Assembly: GCA_022577435.1 (NCBI GenBank)
Contig: JAKOON010000032.1
Span: 1,488,001 to 1,552,000, forward strand
Direction of reading: 5' to 3'
DNA from: Embiotoca jacksoni
Taxonomy: Eukaryota > Chordata > Actinopteri > Embiotocidae
Length of the DNA: 64,000 nt
Under the pieces are notes generated by a model. The model worked only from the letters and a program-made list of their open reading frames with translations. It did not search any database and had not been told where the DNA came from. The position numbers and the translations under genes are program-made. Each line of letters begins with the position of its first letter. The first letter of the stretch is position 1. Positions 11,301-25,000 of this stretch are shown piece by piece.

Positions 11301-14300
11301 GCACCCCAAATAAAATCGGATTATCTCAAATATATGAATACTGTACCATAAAAATAGAGTTTGGCGATATGGAAAAAAATAAAATACCAAAATTGTAGAG
11401 ATGACTATTGGTGATTCTACAAAATACTCACACAAACAACTTGTATTGTTACAGATCCGTTTATGATCAAAGGCTACAAGTGACAAGTCCTCAGGTCTGT
11501 CTTTATAATGCCAGCAGAGGGTGCTGTGGGTTTATGAGGGCCAAACTTTATATCTGATGATGAATTGTAGAAACTGAAAATATGTCAATGTCCAATTCAC
11601 AGGGAAGCATATTTATAGTGTGTAAGCAAACAGTGGGAGGTGTTTGCAAATAGGTTTTAGACATGGTTCACAGCAGGAGGTAGTAATGAGCAGAGACAAC
11701 TGTAACAACAAGAATCTGCACTCTGGAATTCACCTTTAGCAAGGCACATGTTTTGTGCTGCCCTCTGACCTCCTTGTGGAATGTATGTCCAAATGTATAT
11801 ATTATTTACAAGTATGCATGCTTTCTTAAAGAGCTGCCTGGCAAGATGCAAAACCTTGTGTGTCTTTGCTTGAAAATGCCAAACATTTCTTATATCAGTG
11901 TTGTGATATCACTTGGCCCATGCCTAAGCTACCACAGCTTCTCCTTCCTGGACAGAACTGCCATTTTATCCTCCTCAGATGGCTTAAGTGTGAATGTTGA
12001 AAAAAAAGTAAAAGCGAGTGAGGTAGAGGTGAAATCAAATCCCTTTAGCAAACAGCAAAAAGGTCAGTGCTGACGCAGACCCAGGAACAGGCTGCCCTCC
12101 CTAAAGACTATATTCTTAAGTGGCTATAGATTCTATTTGTAGCATTTTTACCTGTTTACAGACTCCCCCACTCCAAAACCAGGTAGCTGTGCAAATATAC
12201 TGGATGGTTTGGACGACCTCTTGTGTCATCACACGGGATACATTTCAACTGGCTGTGCTGTGCTGTCAGACCACAAAACGCAATATCAAGGTGAACAGGA
12301 CTTGTTTTTTTATTGGGGCTCCGATGCACTTTTTACTCAGAGAGTGGATATGGAGGATTTCTGAAGTTATTCTTTATAAGAATACAACTTTTAATCTTTA
12401 AAACTGATATCAAATAATTGCAGGTTGCCCCTTGATGAAGTAAGATTGTTGCTGAGATTGTGTGTTAGATATTACATAACTAAATGGTCTTTTAAACCCT
12501 TTGAGCTGTTTTGTGGTTGTTTATAATGATCCTTGTTGTTCTTAAAAAGCATGTCTGGATTTATTAAGTAAGATGAAAAAGTTTCCATTTGATGCACTAA
12601 ATGTCTTGATTTATCCAAATCATCAACAGAGGTCAGAACAAGAAAACTGAACAGCAATGAAACACACCCAAACAAATAAAGTAATATCAATAAACTAAAT
12701 ACATGCAAATAAATTAACATCAAATTAAACATGACTGATAATTTCAGCAATTTGCCTAATTCTTATTTTTGAAGCACACATGACAACTTGATAAATGGAG
12801 AAAAATGGGCTCATGCAGACAGCAGTTAAATAAAAAACATAACTTACAATTGTAATGTTTAATTGTGAAATGCACCTGTCTTTAACATACTGGAACATCG
12901 TAGAAGAAATAAAAGATCAGCATTCCAATGATAGTCTAAGAAACGCAGTCACATAGACACTGAAATAAAAAGTGCATTTATTGAGTTTGTTTTTATAATT
13001 TCTGGCTAATGGCTGTTCATTCATTTAAGAGCTGTACCATAGTTCAAACGTGGCTAAAGGTAGCTGGCATTCACTGCATGGATATCGTGAGATGCGTCTC
13101 TGCCGCCGCCATGTTGCGTAAGAGTTCTGTTGTAAAAACGTAGCAACACTGAAAAGTTATCTTATTAAAGATGAAATATTTTACTGTTACATACATGTTA
13201 AATTTGACACAACACTGTAAGAAATCTTCTCTTGAACTAACATAAAGCTACTTGGTTAGCCACCCACTTTGTTTAAGTTACATTCATTTTACCAGAAAGT
13301 TACTATATTTGACTGTAAATTGGGGTTTAGCTAAGTAGCAGTTAGCCTTTGCTCACATTTACTTGTAGGTAATATAAAATTCTGAACAAAAAGATTGTTC
13401 AAGTTTGAGAGAAAATATTTTATTCAAATCATTTGAGGAAACACATTTGTGGAATTTAACTGTGGTGTTACTGAAGCGAACCTTTTTATTAGAGCATTTT
13501 TTTTTTTAAGTGTAGAGACACCAAGTTGGCCATATAATCCTCAAACCACATTATTTTAAAATGTTAGCTTTTCATCAAATAATAAATTGGGTATTTTTGG
13601 GCAAGTACTATACTGTATAGAAGCATTGAAGATCATATAGTGCCTACCTTGTCCACATCCCTCATCTTTTTTTAGTGACATGCCCACTCTTGATGACGCA
13701 ATGCCCAGAACACCCAGTAGTATTTTGATTTATTTCATCCCACTTTCTCAAAGTCTTTCTCTTACACAAAAACCGGGTGTTCTTTCGTCACGGTAAAAGA
13801 AACAACAACAACAACAACAACAATAAATGAATTAGTTTCATAACTATTAAGAGTCTGTGTGTGTACTCAGCTCACCGTAAGCGACAGGAGGGCACCAGGC
13901 AAGCATGGCCAGGAGTCAGACAACTATTTTTGGTGCAAGTGGAAAATTTTGCTTTCGAGTGGGAACCAACAGCACAGGATCAGGGGGTAAGAAGAAAGTC
14001 TGTGAATCTCGGAGGACTGTGGGAAACAGTGACCCTCTGCCACACTCTACTGGCACTGGAGGTCTGCATGTGGGTTACCAACAAAACAGGAGGAGAGGTA
14101 GAGATGCCAAGCCCATAATTTGAGTTTGGGATCAGTATGTGTGCGCAAGTGCGTCTGGTGGGTGGGAGGTGAGTGGAGGAGCCAGAATTCATCGTCCTCA
14201 AAATACTTTCCACCTGCAAAAAAAAATGTTTCGTAGTGCAATCTAGGGGTGAAATCAAGTCAGTGTTCCCCTTTAATGTCAGCTTCTTGAAACAAAACAG

Positions 14301-15638
14301 ACAAGACAGACCACTTCTCTGGTGACAAATACTTAGAGGATGTCTATGGTGGAAAAAAAAAAAGGAGAAATGAAGAGCTTTCAGTATGAGTATGAATAAA
14401 AATGCGAGAGGTAACTAAGACGGACAGTTTAGCAACAAGAAAAATGAGTCTGAAATCTTGTATCACAAGAGTGAGCGGAGGGACTTTTGTGCAGCGCGGT
14501 ATTTTAGAGACCGAAGCCCTCCTGGAGTTTTAAGCAGTACAAGCAGGACTCGGAGACAGTGCCAGACACGAGGCAAGATCTAACACCAATTACCTGCTTT
14601 GAAATGTGACCGTTTACAGTACGTGGTCCAATAGACATGTTTGTTAAGGGTGTTTAAAAACATTTTGTAACTGAGATATATCGTTCTCCTCCATATTTCT
14701 GTCACCTGTCATCACCCACTCACTTTCTGGCAGAGTGGGAGAGCACTGGCAGTGACCCTCTTTCCTTCTGGTAAAACCTGTTGGCGCAAAAATAAAAACA
14801 TTCATCTGTGTTTGTGGATACTGATTTAACTAAAGTAAATAGGTGTCTCAGCAATGTATGTAGCACATGTAAAATAAATAAAAACAATCAGGGCACATTA
14901 ATACAATCTGCAAATGCTGAGTTTAGTGGTGTCTCTAAAGGATGGTATGTAAGTGGGAAATGCTCTTCCGCAAATAGATTGTCTTCACATTTTTGGTAAA
15001 AAAAAAAAACCCATCTGCATTGTATTACCTTAGGACTGAATATATTATGAGCCTCAGAGGCCTCATCGGAGGGGTGGGGGTGCATGTTTGGCCCTGTTAT
15101 CTCATAATCTGAAGTGAAGAGGCACTGACCCATTAAAAAATAAGTATATTAATTTGTTGTGTTAGGTGTGGTTCTGTTGAAAATAGTTTTTTTTTTAATG
15201 CTGAAATGCTGATGGCCTGAGGGACGTACAAAATGTTTGGAAAGAACATTTCTCTACCTGATTATGTTCATATTTTATTAGAATTAAACAGTACTTTGAC
15301 AGTACTAAGTTGTACCTGGGGGTCAGAAGTTCTTATCTCAACAACTTGGAGCAGGATGGGTTACCATGTATTTGGTACACACTCTATTTGTTCCAAACCT
15401 GTTTGTGAACATAACAACAGTAACCTTGTCATCAGCCTTAATAGTAGGCTACTTTGTGTTAGTGCTAATTAGCAAGCTAAAATGTTAAACTAATGATGGA
15501 AGGGGAAACATAACCTACTTAAAAGCATGTTAGCATGCTAAAGTCAGCCTGTGCTGTATTTCAAAGCAGCTTGATGAAAAAACTAGGACACCGTGCTGAT
15601 AGCATGGCAACCCTTTTTAAACATTAACAACTAACATA
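11301..15638. other. Intergenic stretch with no gene seen
   Basis: This part of the slc12a7-crispld1 gap is AT-rich, with an AAC simple repeat at 13801-13822. Several short frames near 13.86-14.26 kb overlap on both strands, but none matches a known family or has convincing splice context. I see no gene here. Confidence 0.5.
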
Positions 15639-16045
15639 CAGTGGTGTGAAAAAGTGTTTGCCCCCTTCCTGATTTCTTATTTTTTTTGCATGTTTGTCAC
15701 ACTTAAATGTTTCAGATCATCAAACAAATTTAAATATTAATCAAAGATAACACAAGTAAACACAAAATGCAGTTTTTAAATGAAGGTTTTTATTATTAAG
15801 GGAGAAAAAAAATCCAAACCCACATGGCCCTGTGTGAAAAAGTGTTTGCCCTCTAAACCTAATAACTGGTTGGGCCACCCTTCGCAACAACAACTGCAAT
15901 CAAGCGTTTGCAATAACTTGCACTTGTGTTATCTTTGACTAATATTTAAATTTGTTTGATGATCTGAAACATTTAAGTGTGACAAACATGCAAAAAAAAA
16001 AAAAAAAGAAATCAGGAAGGGGGCAAACACTTTTTCACACCACTG
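15639..16045. mobile_element. Tc1/mariner-type non-autonomous foldback element (407 bp)
   Basis: The left end, CAGTGGTGTGAAAAAGTGTT, and the right end are inverted copies. The inverted arms extend about 120 bp each, through GTTTGTCACACTTAAATG and AGATAACACAAGT. The element is flanked on both sides by TA (15637-15638 and 16046-16047), as expected for Tc1/mariner target duplication. The centre repeats a partial GTGTGAAAAAGTGTTTGCCC and has no transposase frame. The arms are nearly identical, which suggests a fairly recent or constrained insertion. Confidence 0.85.
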
Positions 16046-16420
16046 TAATTTAAGCAACGAGCATGAGTTTCTGATGGACAATAGGAGAAAAAACTTTTCC
16101 AAAAACTGTGTTTTAATCTGATTTGTGGATTGTTAGAGTTTAACAAACAAGTTCGGACATACTGAGTTATACCTAATGATTCCATCGGGACTGACACAAA
16201 GACTGATTAAATATGACTCGGAGAATCTTCCAGATCTGTGTTGTGTCATGAGAAAGTAGAGTGAAAGTTATAAATACGCCTCAATCAACAGAAAACCCCG
16301 CAGTGGGCAGATGATTACCACGTTTCGCCACCAAAACACAGCTGCTAACTATGTTAAAATAATAACAACGTCTAAATCTATGAGTGGTGGAGGGCTGAGA
16401 GGAGGAAGTCCAACCACACA

Positions 16421-16422
<2 letters not shown>

Positions 16423-16503
<81 letters not shown>
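16423..16503 (+). repeat. CA microsatellite
   Basis: About 40 uninterrupted CA units in the slc12a7-crispld1 intergenic region. Confidence 0.98.
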
Positions 16504-16506
<3 letters not shown>

Positions 16507-17460
16507 ACTTCTCATCCTGGCCCGCAGTGATTGTTAGGCCACATGCATAGTGTGTGTCCACCCAGGAGTTAACCGCCAGCAGAGCCAGCCATAAAGCATG
16601 AGAGTGATTGCACGAGTCATATTTAGAAAGTGCCTCATTTCTACACATGCACCACTGCACATTTGTCCGTGAAGGTGTACGCACACATAAACACACACAC
16701 ATTTAAACACGCACACTGGTGTGTTTCAGGCACGGCCAGCTGTGTCTAAATTTCAAACATATCTCAAAAACCCTCATAATTGCTACGTCCATTTGACGTT
16801 TCTGTATTTTACTGACCAACACACACAATCAAAAAGGTTTTATCGCTAAAACTGGCAACACAGGAGTATGTTGTTAGACTTAGACAAATACCAGCCAGGA
16901 CTATTTATTCATTTGCTATGAAAAGACTCATACTTTCCCTTACAGTTAAATAGCATGGATTAAGTGTTCCAGGCCTGTAACTAGCATTATTTAAAGACTC
17001 ATGAGATGACAGTTATGACTACACGTGCAAAGAATAGAAGCAAAGTAGGGTGACTCAGTTTAGTTTGGTTGGAGAGAACATGTTGAAGGTTTCGACTCTG
17101 ATGCAGATCTTCTGAAGCATTCGATGTATGCAGTGGCTTGCTGAGAAGTGTGGCACATGGAAAGGAGAGTACATCCTCGAACTCTGTGGGGGCCCTCTGA
17201 AAGGGGCCAGGTTATACTGAGCTAAGTTCAACACATCAAGGTCAAGGGGCCTGGAATTCCTTGCACTGCACCTGGGCCCATTTAAATACTGCAGACTCTG
17301 CTGAGTTTCACAGAGCACTGAGAAACAGCTTTTTACTACGCATGACAATAATGTATGTTTTGTACTAGTTATTATCACTCTACTATTGATTTTACACATG
17401 ACTATAAATCACTACACCCATTATTAAGAAACCTATAGCAATGGTTTGACTAAAAAACAA

Positions 17461-17640
17461 TTTCACCCATTGGTTAGTGAGTGGCTGTTATGAAGCCTCG
17501 AGTTCGGATTTTGTCTGGCGCCACCTTGCTAGTTTTGGGCGGTTTGGAGTTGGAAGTGACTCTATTTCGAAAAGCTGGGAGGGAGCGAGAAGGGGATCTG
17601 ATTGGAAACCCGGCGGTACTACGTCCTGCCCACCGACTTT
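17461..17640 (-). repeat. Dispersed teleost repeat, copy B (inverted relative to copy A)
   Basis: The segment runs from ACCCATTGGTTAGTGAGTGGC through GAAGCCTCGAGTTCGGATTT and TGGCGCCACC to GGAAACCCGGCGGTA. It is the reverse-oriented relative of the element at the left edge, roughly 75-80% similar by eye, with small indels. Confidence 0.7.
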
Positions 17641-18103
17641 AGTTAGCTTTCAGTTTTTCATTTACTAAACATGTTTGCATGGGAAAAAAAATGCAATATG
17701 TGTGCTGTAGAGTGTCGGCATTAGAAGGGAGTCTGTCATTCAACGTTTTTTATGGTGTGATAACTGCCCCAGAAAATATAACGGTGTACAAATTGGCGCA
17801 GAAGCATTTGAAGAGACAGGATTTGTTTCTTTAAACGCGGCAACTCAGCACATAACCCTTCAGAGTCTATGTTATTTTGCACCAAAAACAGCACCTAAAT
17901 CAGATAACAGTTACCGTACCGTTGCGATCTCCAAAAACTGCGGCTTTCTTGACTACTGCATTTTGAAAACATTGGTGGTCTCTCCCATTTCATTACATGG
18001 CCATGATGGTGGCTGAAGGTGAAAAGTGTTGCGGGTTCCATACTCAATTTATGCAACAGAGTACACAATCCATGTCCTCAGCATGTTTTCATGCTTGACA
18101 GTG

Positions 18104-18104
<1 letters not shown>

Positions 18105-18175
<71 letters not shown>

Positions 18176-18187
18176 ATATATATATAT
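18105..18187 (+). repeat. TG then TA microsatellite
   Basis: About 34 TG units (18105-18173) followed directly by a short TA run, a compound dinucleotide repeat. Confidence 0.97.
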
Positions 18188-20115
18188 TTACATATATTAA
18201 TCTGTAAATATGCAGTTCACGCAGATAATGGACAAGCATATTTTCTCATTCACCCTTAGTGGTATCGTGTCACGCAGCTAGTTTTGGTTCCACCCAGATG
18301 ATATTGAGGCCCATTTTCATGCATCAAGTCTATTTTCTTGTGTTTGATGCTGGTAAGTGCAGAGACTGTGCAATGGTCTCTGAGCACTTCCAAAACAGCT
18401 CCACACTGTGCCTGAACGCTTTCTGCCAACACAGACACCTTAAAACAGCAAATAAGCTTATTTCCAAACATGGTGAACTATTGCTTGATGTGAGGAGCCA
18501 GAATCCTGGAATCAACTGTAAAACTTTGCTTGACTGACACTGTGGTTGAGTGACAGAAAACCTGCTTCTCTGCTGTAATGGACTGCTTGGCTAAATGGGT
18601 AGCTATTTGTCTGACCAAACTAGCTGCCTGTCTGCCTCATGGAGTAATGACTCACCAGCTTCAATGCTTCTTTTTGAGTGGCATGATGCCTGACTGACTG
18701 GATGGCTGTTTTTTGACTGACAGCCTGGGTAACTGACCGGAGCAGTTCACAGGGGTCCTGTGCCAGGTGCCGCCTCTGCAACAGGGCCCTGTGAATTTTA
18801 ACAGCGCTGCGATGCTTGCCTTTTTTCTCTAGGAAACCTGGACCAAACCCAGTGAGCATGTTTTTTTTTTAAATTTTTATCTCGGTTCATAGTTTCTTTA
18901 TGTGACATACATTCAGCAAGAGGTCATGTCCAATCCAAGCAGGCTCATGACGGTTGGACTGTCTGTCTTTAAGACTTGTCTTGGTCTGTTTTCCTTATCA
19001 GAACCTGCTGAATCGAATCTACATCAGTGGAAAGTTTGCAAAGTAACAGCAAATGAGTTTTTGTGTGTTTTCCTTATATGAATGTGCATCTTCCCGCGTG
19101 ACCTCCTGTGCATGGCTCCTCATGTGTGTCAAAGGGTGACTGACGGGGACTTTTCAGTTGAAGCCTCAACACATCTGTGATAGGCCAGAGGAAGGACCGG
19201 AAATGCATCCTGGGAAGCTGAGCGATCGAGGTCAACAAAACACAAAGTTGGTCTTTGTCTGTGTGGCTTCTGGCGCAGCAAGGGACCCTGAGCACTTTGA
19301 TACCAGTTGAAAGCTGAGATCAAAACACTGTTGACTCTCAAAAACAGACGTGATGAAGAAGACTGCAGGAACCGAAGTTAAAGAGAAAAGCTTTAATATA
19401 GACTGCGGTCTGGCTGCTGTTATTGAAATAGCTCATTTTCTTCATTAGAGTTTTTTTTTTTTTTTAAATCCTGGAATTAAATTGTTGTGCATCTTGAATT
19501 CGCTATCTGCACTACTGAACTGCGAGGAATTACTTTAAACATTTAGGTACACCTCAAATATCATATCAGCCTGACAGGCTGTGAATAGTTTATTTAAGTT
19601 TTAGTTGGTAAACTGAAATATTCACGTGTTTGCTTTTTTTGCACTTAACTGGAACCATGCAAAGCCAACTAGTAGATAAGATCTCCTCCTTGGACCAGAA
19701 ACAAGCAGCTTTCTCTTCCTCTGTGTTCCCCTCAGTTCCTGGAAACACCCACAGCTTTCGAGAAAGAAATTTCTCCTGAAAGTTTGATCCACAGCTGAAT
19801 TTGAGACGGTGTTGAAATGTTAATGCCTGGATTCCTCAGGCTATCTGGAAGCTGTGGGGACTGATATTAAAATAGTGTGGCCGCTCAACCATATGTCTAC
19901 CACCATATGTCCGCAAAAACTAAAAACAAGTGTAATGTAATACAATGTAAGCTAAAGCGCACATACAGTATGAGCCTGTAACTTGGGGTATGCAGGATCC
20001 AACCACTGTTAAGGTTGTTGCTGAATCATTCCAGTTAGATGTTTTCTCCAACTTCACGAGAAGAAAAATAAGTTGTTGATTTTATAGCAAAGAGCTGCTA
20101 AATATTATGACAAAT

Positions 20116-20116
<1 letters not shown>

Positions 20117-20172
<56 letters not shown>
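20117..20172 (+). repeat. AC microsatellite
   Basis: About 28 AC units. Confidence 0.97.
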
Positions 20173-20174
<2 letters not shown>

Positions 20175-20371
20175 AAAGGAGGAAAAAATTTCTCCAATGA
20201 AAGGTGAGGACCATAAAGGTCGACGATGCCATGGGGATTTTTTTTTTCACACCGATAAAGATCAATTTGAGCGTCTGAGACCGTTGGTAATAAGATATAA
20301 GATGGTTGTAGGGGGACTTGTCTGCCAAAAATCTATAGCAGAGGCTATCAATTTTACCCTGCCTCGGCAGC

Positions 20372-20374
<3 letters not shown>

Positions 20375-20458
<84 letters not shown>
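20375..20458 (+). repeat. CA microsatellite
   Basis: About 42 CA units, roughly 200 bp after the previous AC tract. The two tracts are separated by unique sequence. Confidence 0.97.
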
Positions 20459-20461
<3 letters not shown>

Positions 20462-22005
20462 CCATTTAAATCTCAAGTACTTTAATTGGGATTCTGCCAT
20501 GCACATACCTGGCCAGCCAGGGTCTATTTATATAGATGTATAAACAAAAGCTGGGCGATGCAGCATAGAATAAAAAATATATATGTTACACATACAATAT
20601 TTACAAACACATGAATACACTGTCATAATGGTGAAATTTTTCTTTGGAAAAAATACAAGTTTGAGTGGTAAATATATGTTTTGCATGCAGAAGCGGTTTC
20701 ACCATCTACTATGTATTGCCTGTTTGATTTTTACAGAAAAGGCAACAGTAGCAAGCATTTCAAGCATGTTTTCAAAATTATTTACAACATTATTATGTAC
20801 AAAAATATACAATCTGTCTTTTAACTGCCTGCCTTGTTGCTATACTGTATATAACCACTGTAACCAGACAAACAATTTATGGAGTCCGTATTATAATTCC
20901 AGTGTGGAGTGCCAGTATAAGGCAGGGCAGTTGGGATTTCCCAACCCTTGACCAAATGTTTTAGTTGCTTCACCTTAACCCAAGTTTATTTATGATGAGG
21001 TGTTTTTTTTTTTATTGCCTTAACCTTACTGTAGATGGATAAATAAAGTAAAAAGAAATAGGGCTGGCCTTCCATGTATTTTCTATACTATAGAGCAAGA
21101 ATTGAGGTCATAGCTCATTGAAGTGGAACCTCAATCAGTTTAGTGTGTTACAGTAGTGTTGCATTTATGTAAAATATAAATGCATTGTATTCTGTATGCG
21201 GTAAACTTAAAATTTAACCTCAGTATAGTGATAGGTTGTGAAAATGGATGTCATGACATCAATCAGGAATATAAGATTTTGAAGCCTCTGATTTGTATAC
21301 TTAAGACAAAATAAGTACATTATCATATTGAAGATATTGCTAAAGAAAGATAATAAAATATGCTGTTTGGAGAAGGAAATTAATTTATGGCCTGTTTGAT
21401 CCTTCATAGAGATGCACCTGACAGTGTTTGGTGAAAGTGTGATGGGAAACTTGTGCTCATTAATGGTCTGTTAAAGAGAAACACGTTATTTTAGCTCTCA
21501 GAATTTCCCTTTGGTACCAATGGAGGCCCTTCACTGACCTTTTCTTTCACACAGAAATGGTGCATACAACATATTTAATGACACTTTTACCCTTTAGCTT
21601 TGAAATTACAGGAGTCAGTTGGAATGGTGCTAATTATGGGGGTGTAATTCAACTTCGAGTGTTCAAATTCATGATGTCATGATATTTTGTCTGCCAAAGT
21701 TGCATGGCAGTCCAATGTGTCTATTACGGTCAGCTTGAGCTATTTAAGGAAAGATGGAAGGCAAAAGAAATCCAAGATCATCATTGACCAAAAATCCTTT
21801 TCTACACTATATTTGGGCTGAGATTTCCTCATGACCAAAGATAGAAGGGAAACCTTGAGTTAGACTTTTAGTGTCAGGACTAGAAACGCTGATTTATGTT
21901 ATTGCAGGAATGAATGTAATTGCAGGTTGTAAGTTCATAACGAGTGGGTTTGCTGGATATGAAGTGGCCATGTTTGATGGTACTTTCGCCTTTGAGAGTT
22001 ATTTT

Positions 22006-25000
22006 TCAGATCACTGCAAACACTCTGAAGGCTTTTCCAACCGTGGGGTTCAGTAGGCTGGAAGAGAAAAAGCAGAGGAGAGAACCAATGACACGTTTGA
22101 ATGTAGAGATGTGTTACATTTAATGTGCTGCTTTAGCAAGGTGTTATTCTGGACACCAATCAAAATATACAAATGTTGAAATCCTATATATTTAAAGTTG
22201 TCTTCAAATATTTTGGATTAAAATGAGACCTCTCCGAGGTGATGCCATTCTGATAACTGCCACTGTACTGCCTCCTTTTATCCACTGGCATCACATCAAG
22301 GTAACCTCCTGCATCGTTCTGGATCACACCAGCATGAATGGCTGCTCTGCAGATACTGGATTTCTGAAAAATCATTGATAAGAGGTCACATCAAGTTATC
22401 CCTGGAAGTCCTTAGAACACTCAACCTTTTTCTGGAAAGAATAAAAGGCTGATGACTGCTGTTTACTGCAATCATTTCACATCAAAACCACATGAGAAAT
22501 TAAAATGGGACATCCACCGACAGTAATGTGATTAGAAGTATACGATGCTTTTGGACAAGGTGTTTTTTTAAAATGTGTTTTGGTATAATGGGTCCATCAA
22601 AGGCTGAATACCAAGACAAAGTCAGCATTTTAGCCTTGCCACTCTGCGTGCTGCCTCACTGTGACTTGTTAGAGCAGCAGAAGCACAGGTATATATTCAA
22701 CTCATGCATAACAGTTCCAATGCATGCTGCTTCGGCATGGAGACCGTGGTCTGAAGTCATATGCCTTCATTGCTATGACAAATTAAAAAAGGTTATTGCT
22801 TCCAGTCAATCAATAAAACACAGTAATGGTCAGTAATTGAAGACAATGATGCAATAACTTACATCTGAGTAGTACTTTGTCCCAATGACTCGAGCTTGAC
22901 TGTCACGCAAACAGTTCCTGGGACAATACAACCTGAAAAAAGGGCTCATGTAAGGTCATAGATTATTTTCAGTCCATATTCTTTTCAAACCCGTTCTCAT
23001 CCGAGGCGTTAAATTCTGGCATTTTGTCACAGTTGGCTGGCGTCCGAGAGATAGACGGAGATTTAGGTTTTGGCAATGAAAACCAGCTAGCTCATGAAAA
23101 GATAGTGGATTGGGTTAAAATAAGTAATTTTATGTAAGTAACATTATGTTATGTAAATTGCTTTACGTGCGTAACTTAAATGTTACATTGTGTAAGTATC
23201 GGTCTTTGTTCAGACTGCAGGCTAATCGGATTTGTTTCTCAAATCAGATCTTAAGGCAGACCGTCGACACTGTTATTCACAAGGGAGCGGATCGGATTTG
23301 GTGTGTCCAGACATCCCCAACCTGCCTGTATGGGTTGCTGTGGTAACATGTAGCTATTCTGGTAATGTGGCTTTTCAATGCAGAAGCAAAGCGCCAGCAG
23401 ACAATTTATTTTGGCGTCTGTCTGTGGACTGTTGTTGTCCTTCATAGCGCCTAAATCTACACTCTCTGATAGTGCTCTGCTCGTGGTAGCAGAGATTCTG
23501 CTCACTCTGTCACTCTGAAAATGACGTCATCATTGAGACACCAAAAAGTCACGACTGAGATTCATCTGTCGAAATTTGATTTTTAAACCACTTCAAAATG
23601 TGGTTTTCAGCCGATTTGCAAAAATCGCACGTGTTTTTTTTTGCTGTCCAGACTTTCAAAAACAAATCCGAATAAAATCTGCACATGACAAAAAACGGAT
23701 ATGGGCTGGGAGTCCTTACTTACTTGCTTTATAGAAATCTGACCACTTTCTCAGACACAACTACTGGCCTCCTGGATTAAAATCCTGTGTTTGATCCACC
23801 CAACCACCACACTTTGTGAACTTTGTGACTTTTTCAAGTCTATCATATGACCTCCTTTTTCAACTTGGGTGGTCATGGGCACCTTGTGTGTATCTCTCTT
23901 ACACCAATGACTTTGATAAAATGGCAGCATTGATGCTCGGGTAAGAAGAACAATAAAAAAAAATCTAATATGCATAGCAAATGTATAAATCCCTCATTGA
24001 TGATGCTCAACGGTTAAAATAAATGGACAATAGTGTGTTGGCTTACCCTGGCTACAGGCTTGTGTTGCAACTTAATTCAAAATTTAGATTGGCCACATGG
24101 GTTAAATAGCTCACTCACAATGACTATGACTGTCTCCACAAAACCTCCAGCAGTTCTAAATTAATTTAAAGCAGAATGTTACCTGGGACAGTGTCGCACA
24201 GGTTTCTTGAAAGGACAGAAAAGTGTCACTGTTGTATCACATCTCACTGCCTTGACTGGGAGAATAATTAGACAAAGCACAGAAAAAAAAAAAAAATTCA
24301 GTTCTGTGCACAGACGACGAGACAAAGTGAGATGTAATGGTGGAATGGGCTGCTTACCAGGTACCGACTCTACTTTGAAGGAATTAGCACTTCTGTTTTT
24401 CCTGTGAAGTTAAAACAAAATGTATCAAGTTTGTCTGAACAAGGAACAGCCATACATCACCAAGTAAGCAGCCTCAATACAGAAGGTCAATATCTATCAA
24501 TATTGTTTCATAAACAATCTCAAAGATCTCTGTTTTCCTTCTCGTTGGCGCATTCTGATGATAATTGGCCATTGCAGCAGTGTTTTTTGACTTTTCTTCT
24601 GAGAGATCCAAACAATGTGATGTCAGTGACATTTTGCATTCAGGCTAAACCTCCATTACAATTTCAAAGTCAGAAACACAGGAAAGTTAAAAGGGTCTTA
24701 ATCTCTTCTGAGGAGCTAGCAGAGACTGGAGAACGGTATACCGCTTCTTTTTCTTCTTCTTCTTCTCACTTCACACTCAAGTGAATTAAAAAGCAAGAAT
24801 GGCCTCTCAGCAGAACAACTACTGCTGGCTGATGAAAAATGCGTCACTGCTTGGGATTTTGCCCAAAAATGTCACCACAGATACCCAGCTGCTTCAGGTC
24901 CTGATACTACAAATGCAAGGACTTTCATCAGTGGACCACAGACTCAGTCACTATTGTGTTACCTCATTCGGTTATAGATGGCAACTTAACAGACATTAAC

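Larger units (their letters stand above)
18260..22005. other. Intergenic stretch and crispld1 3' flank
   Basis: Apart from the two AC/CA tracts, the sequence is unremarkable. The 3' UTR of crispld1 must lie at its right end; a minus-strand ATTAAA near 21.57 kb is one possible polyadenylation signal. No other gene is evident. Confidence 0.45.

Noticed and set aside
13861..14258. Overlapping frames on both strands near 13.9-14.3 kb as a possible exon
   Set aside because: No known domain, no consistent frame, and no matching splice partners nearby.
20107..20469. Open frames coding for Thr-His or Cys-Val repeats across CA/TG tracts (also at 16.3, 18.0, 44.1 and 50.7 kb)
   Set aside because: Dinucleotide repeats keep several frames open. 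They are not genes.
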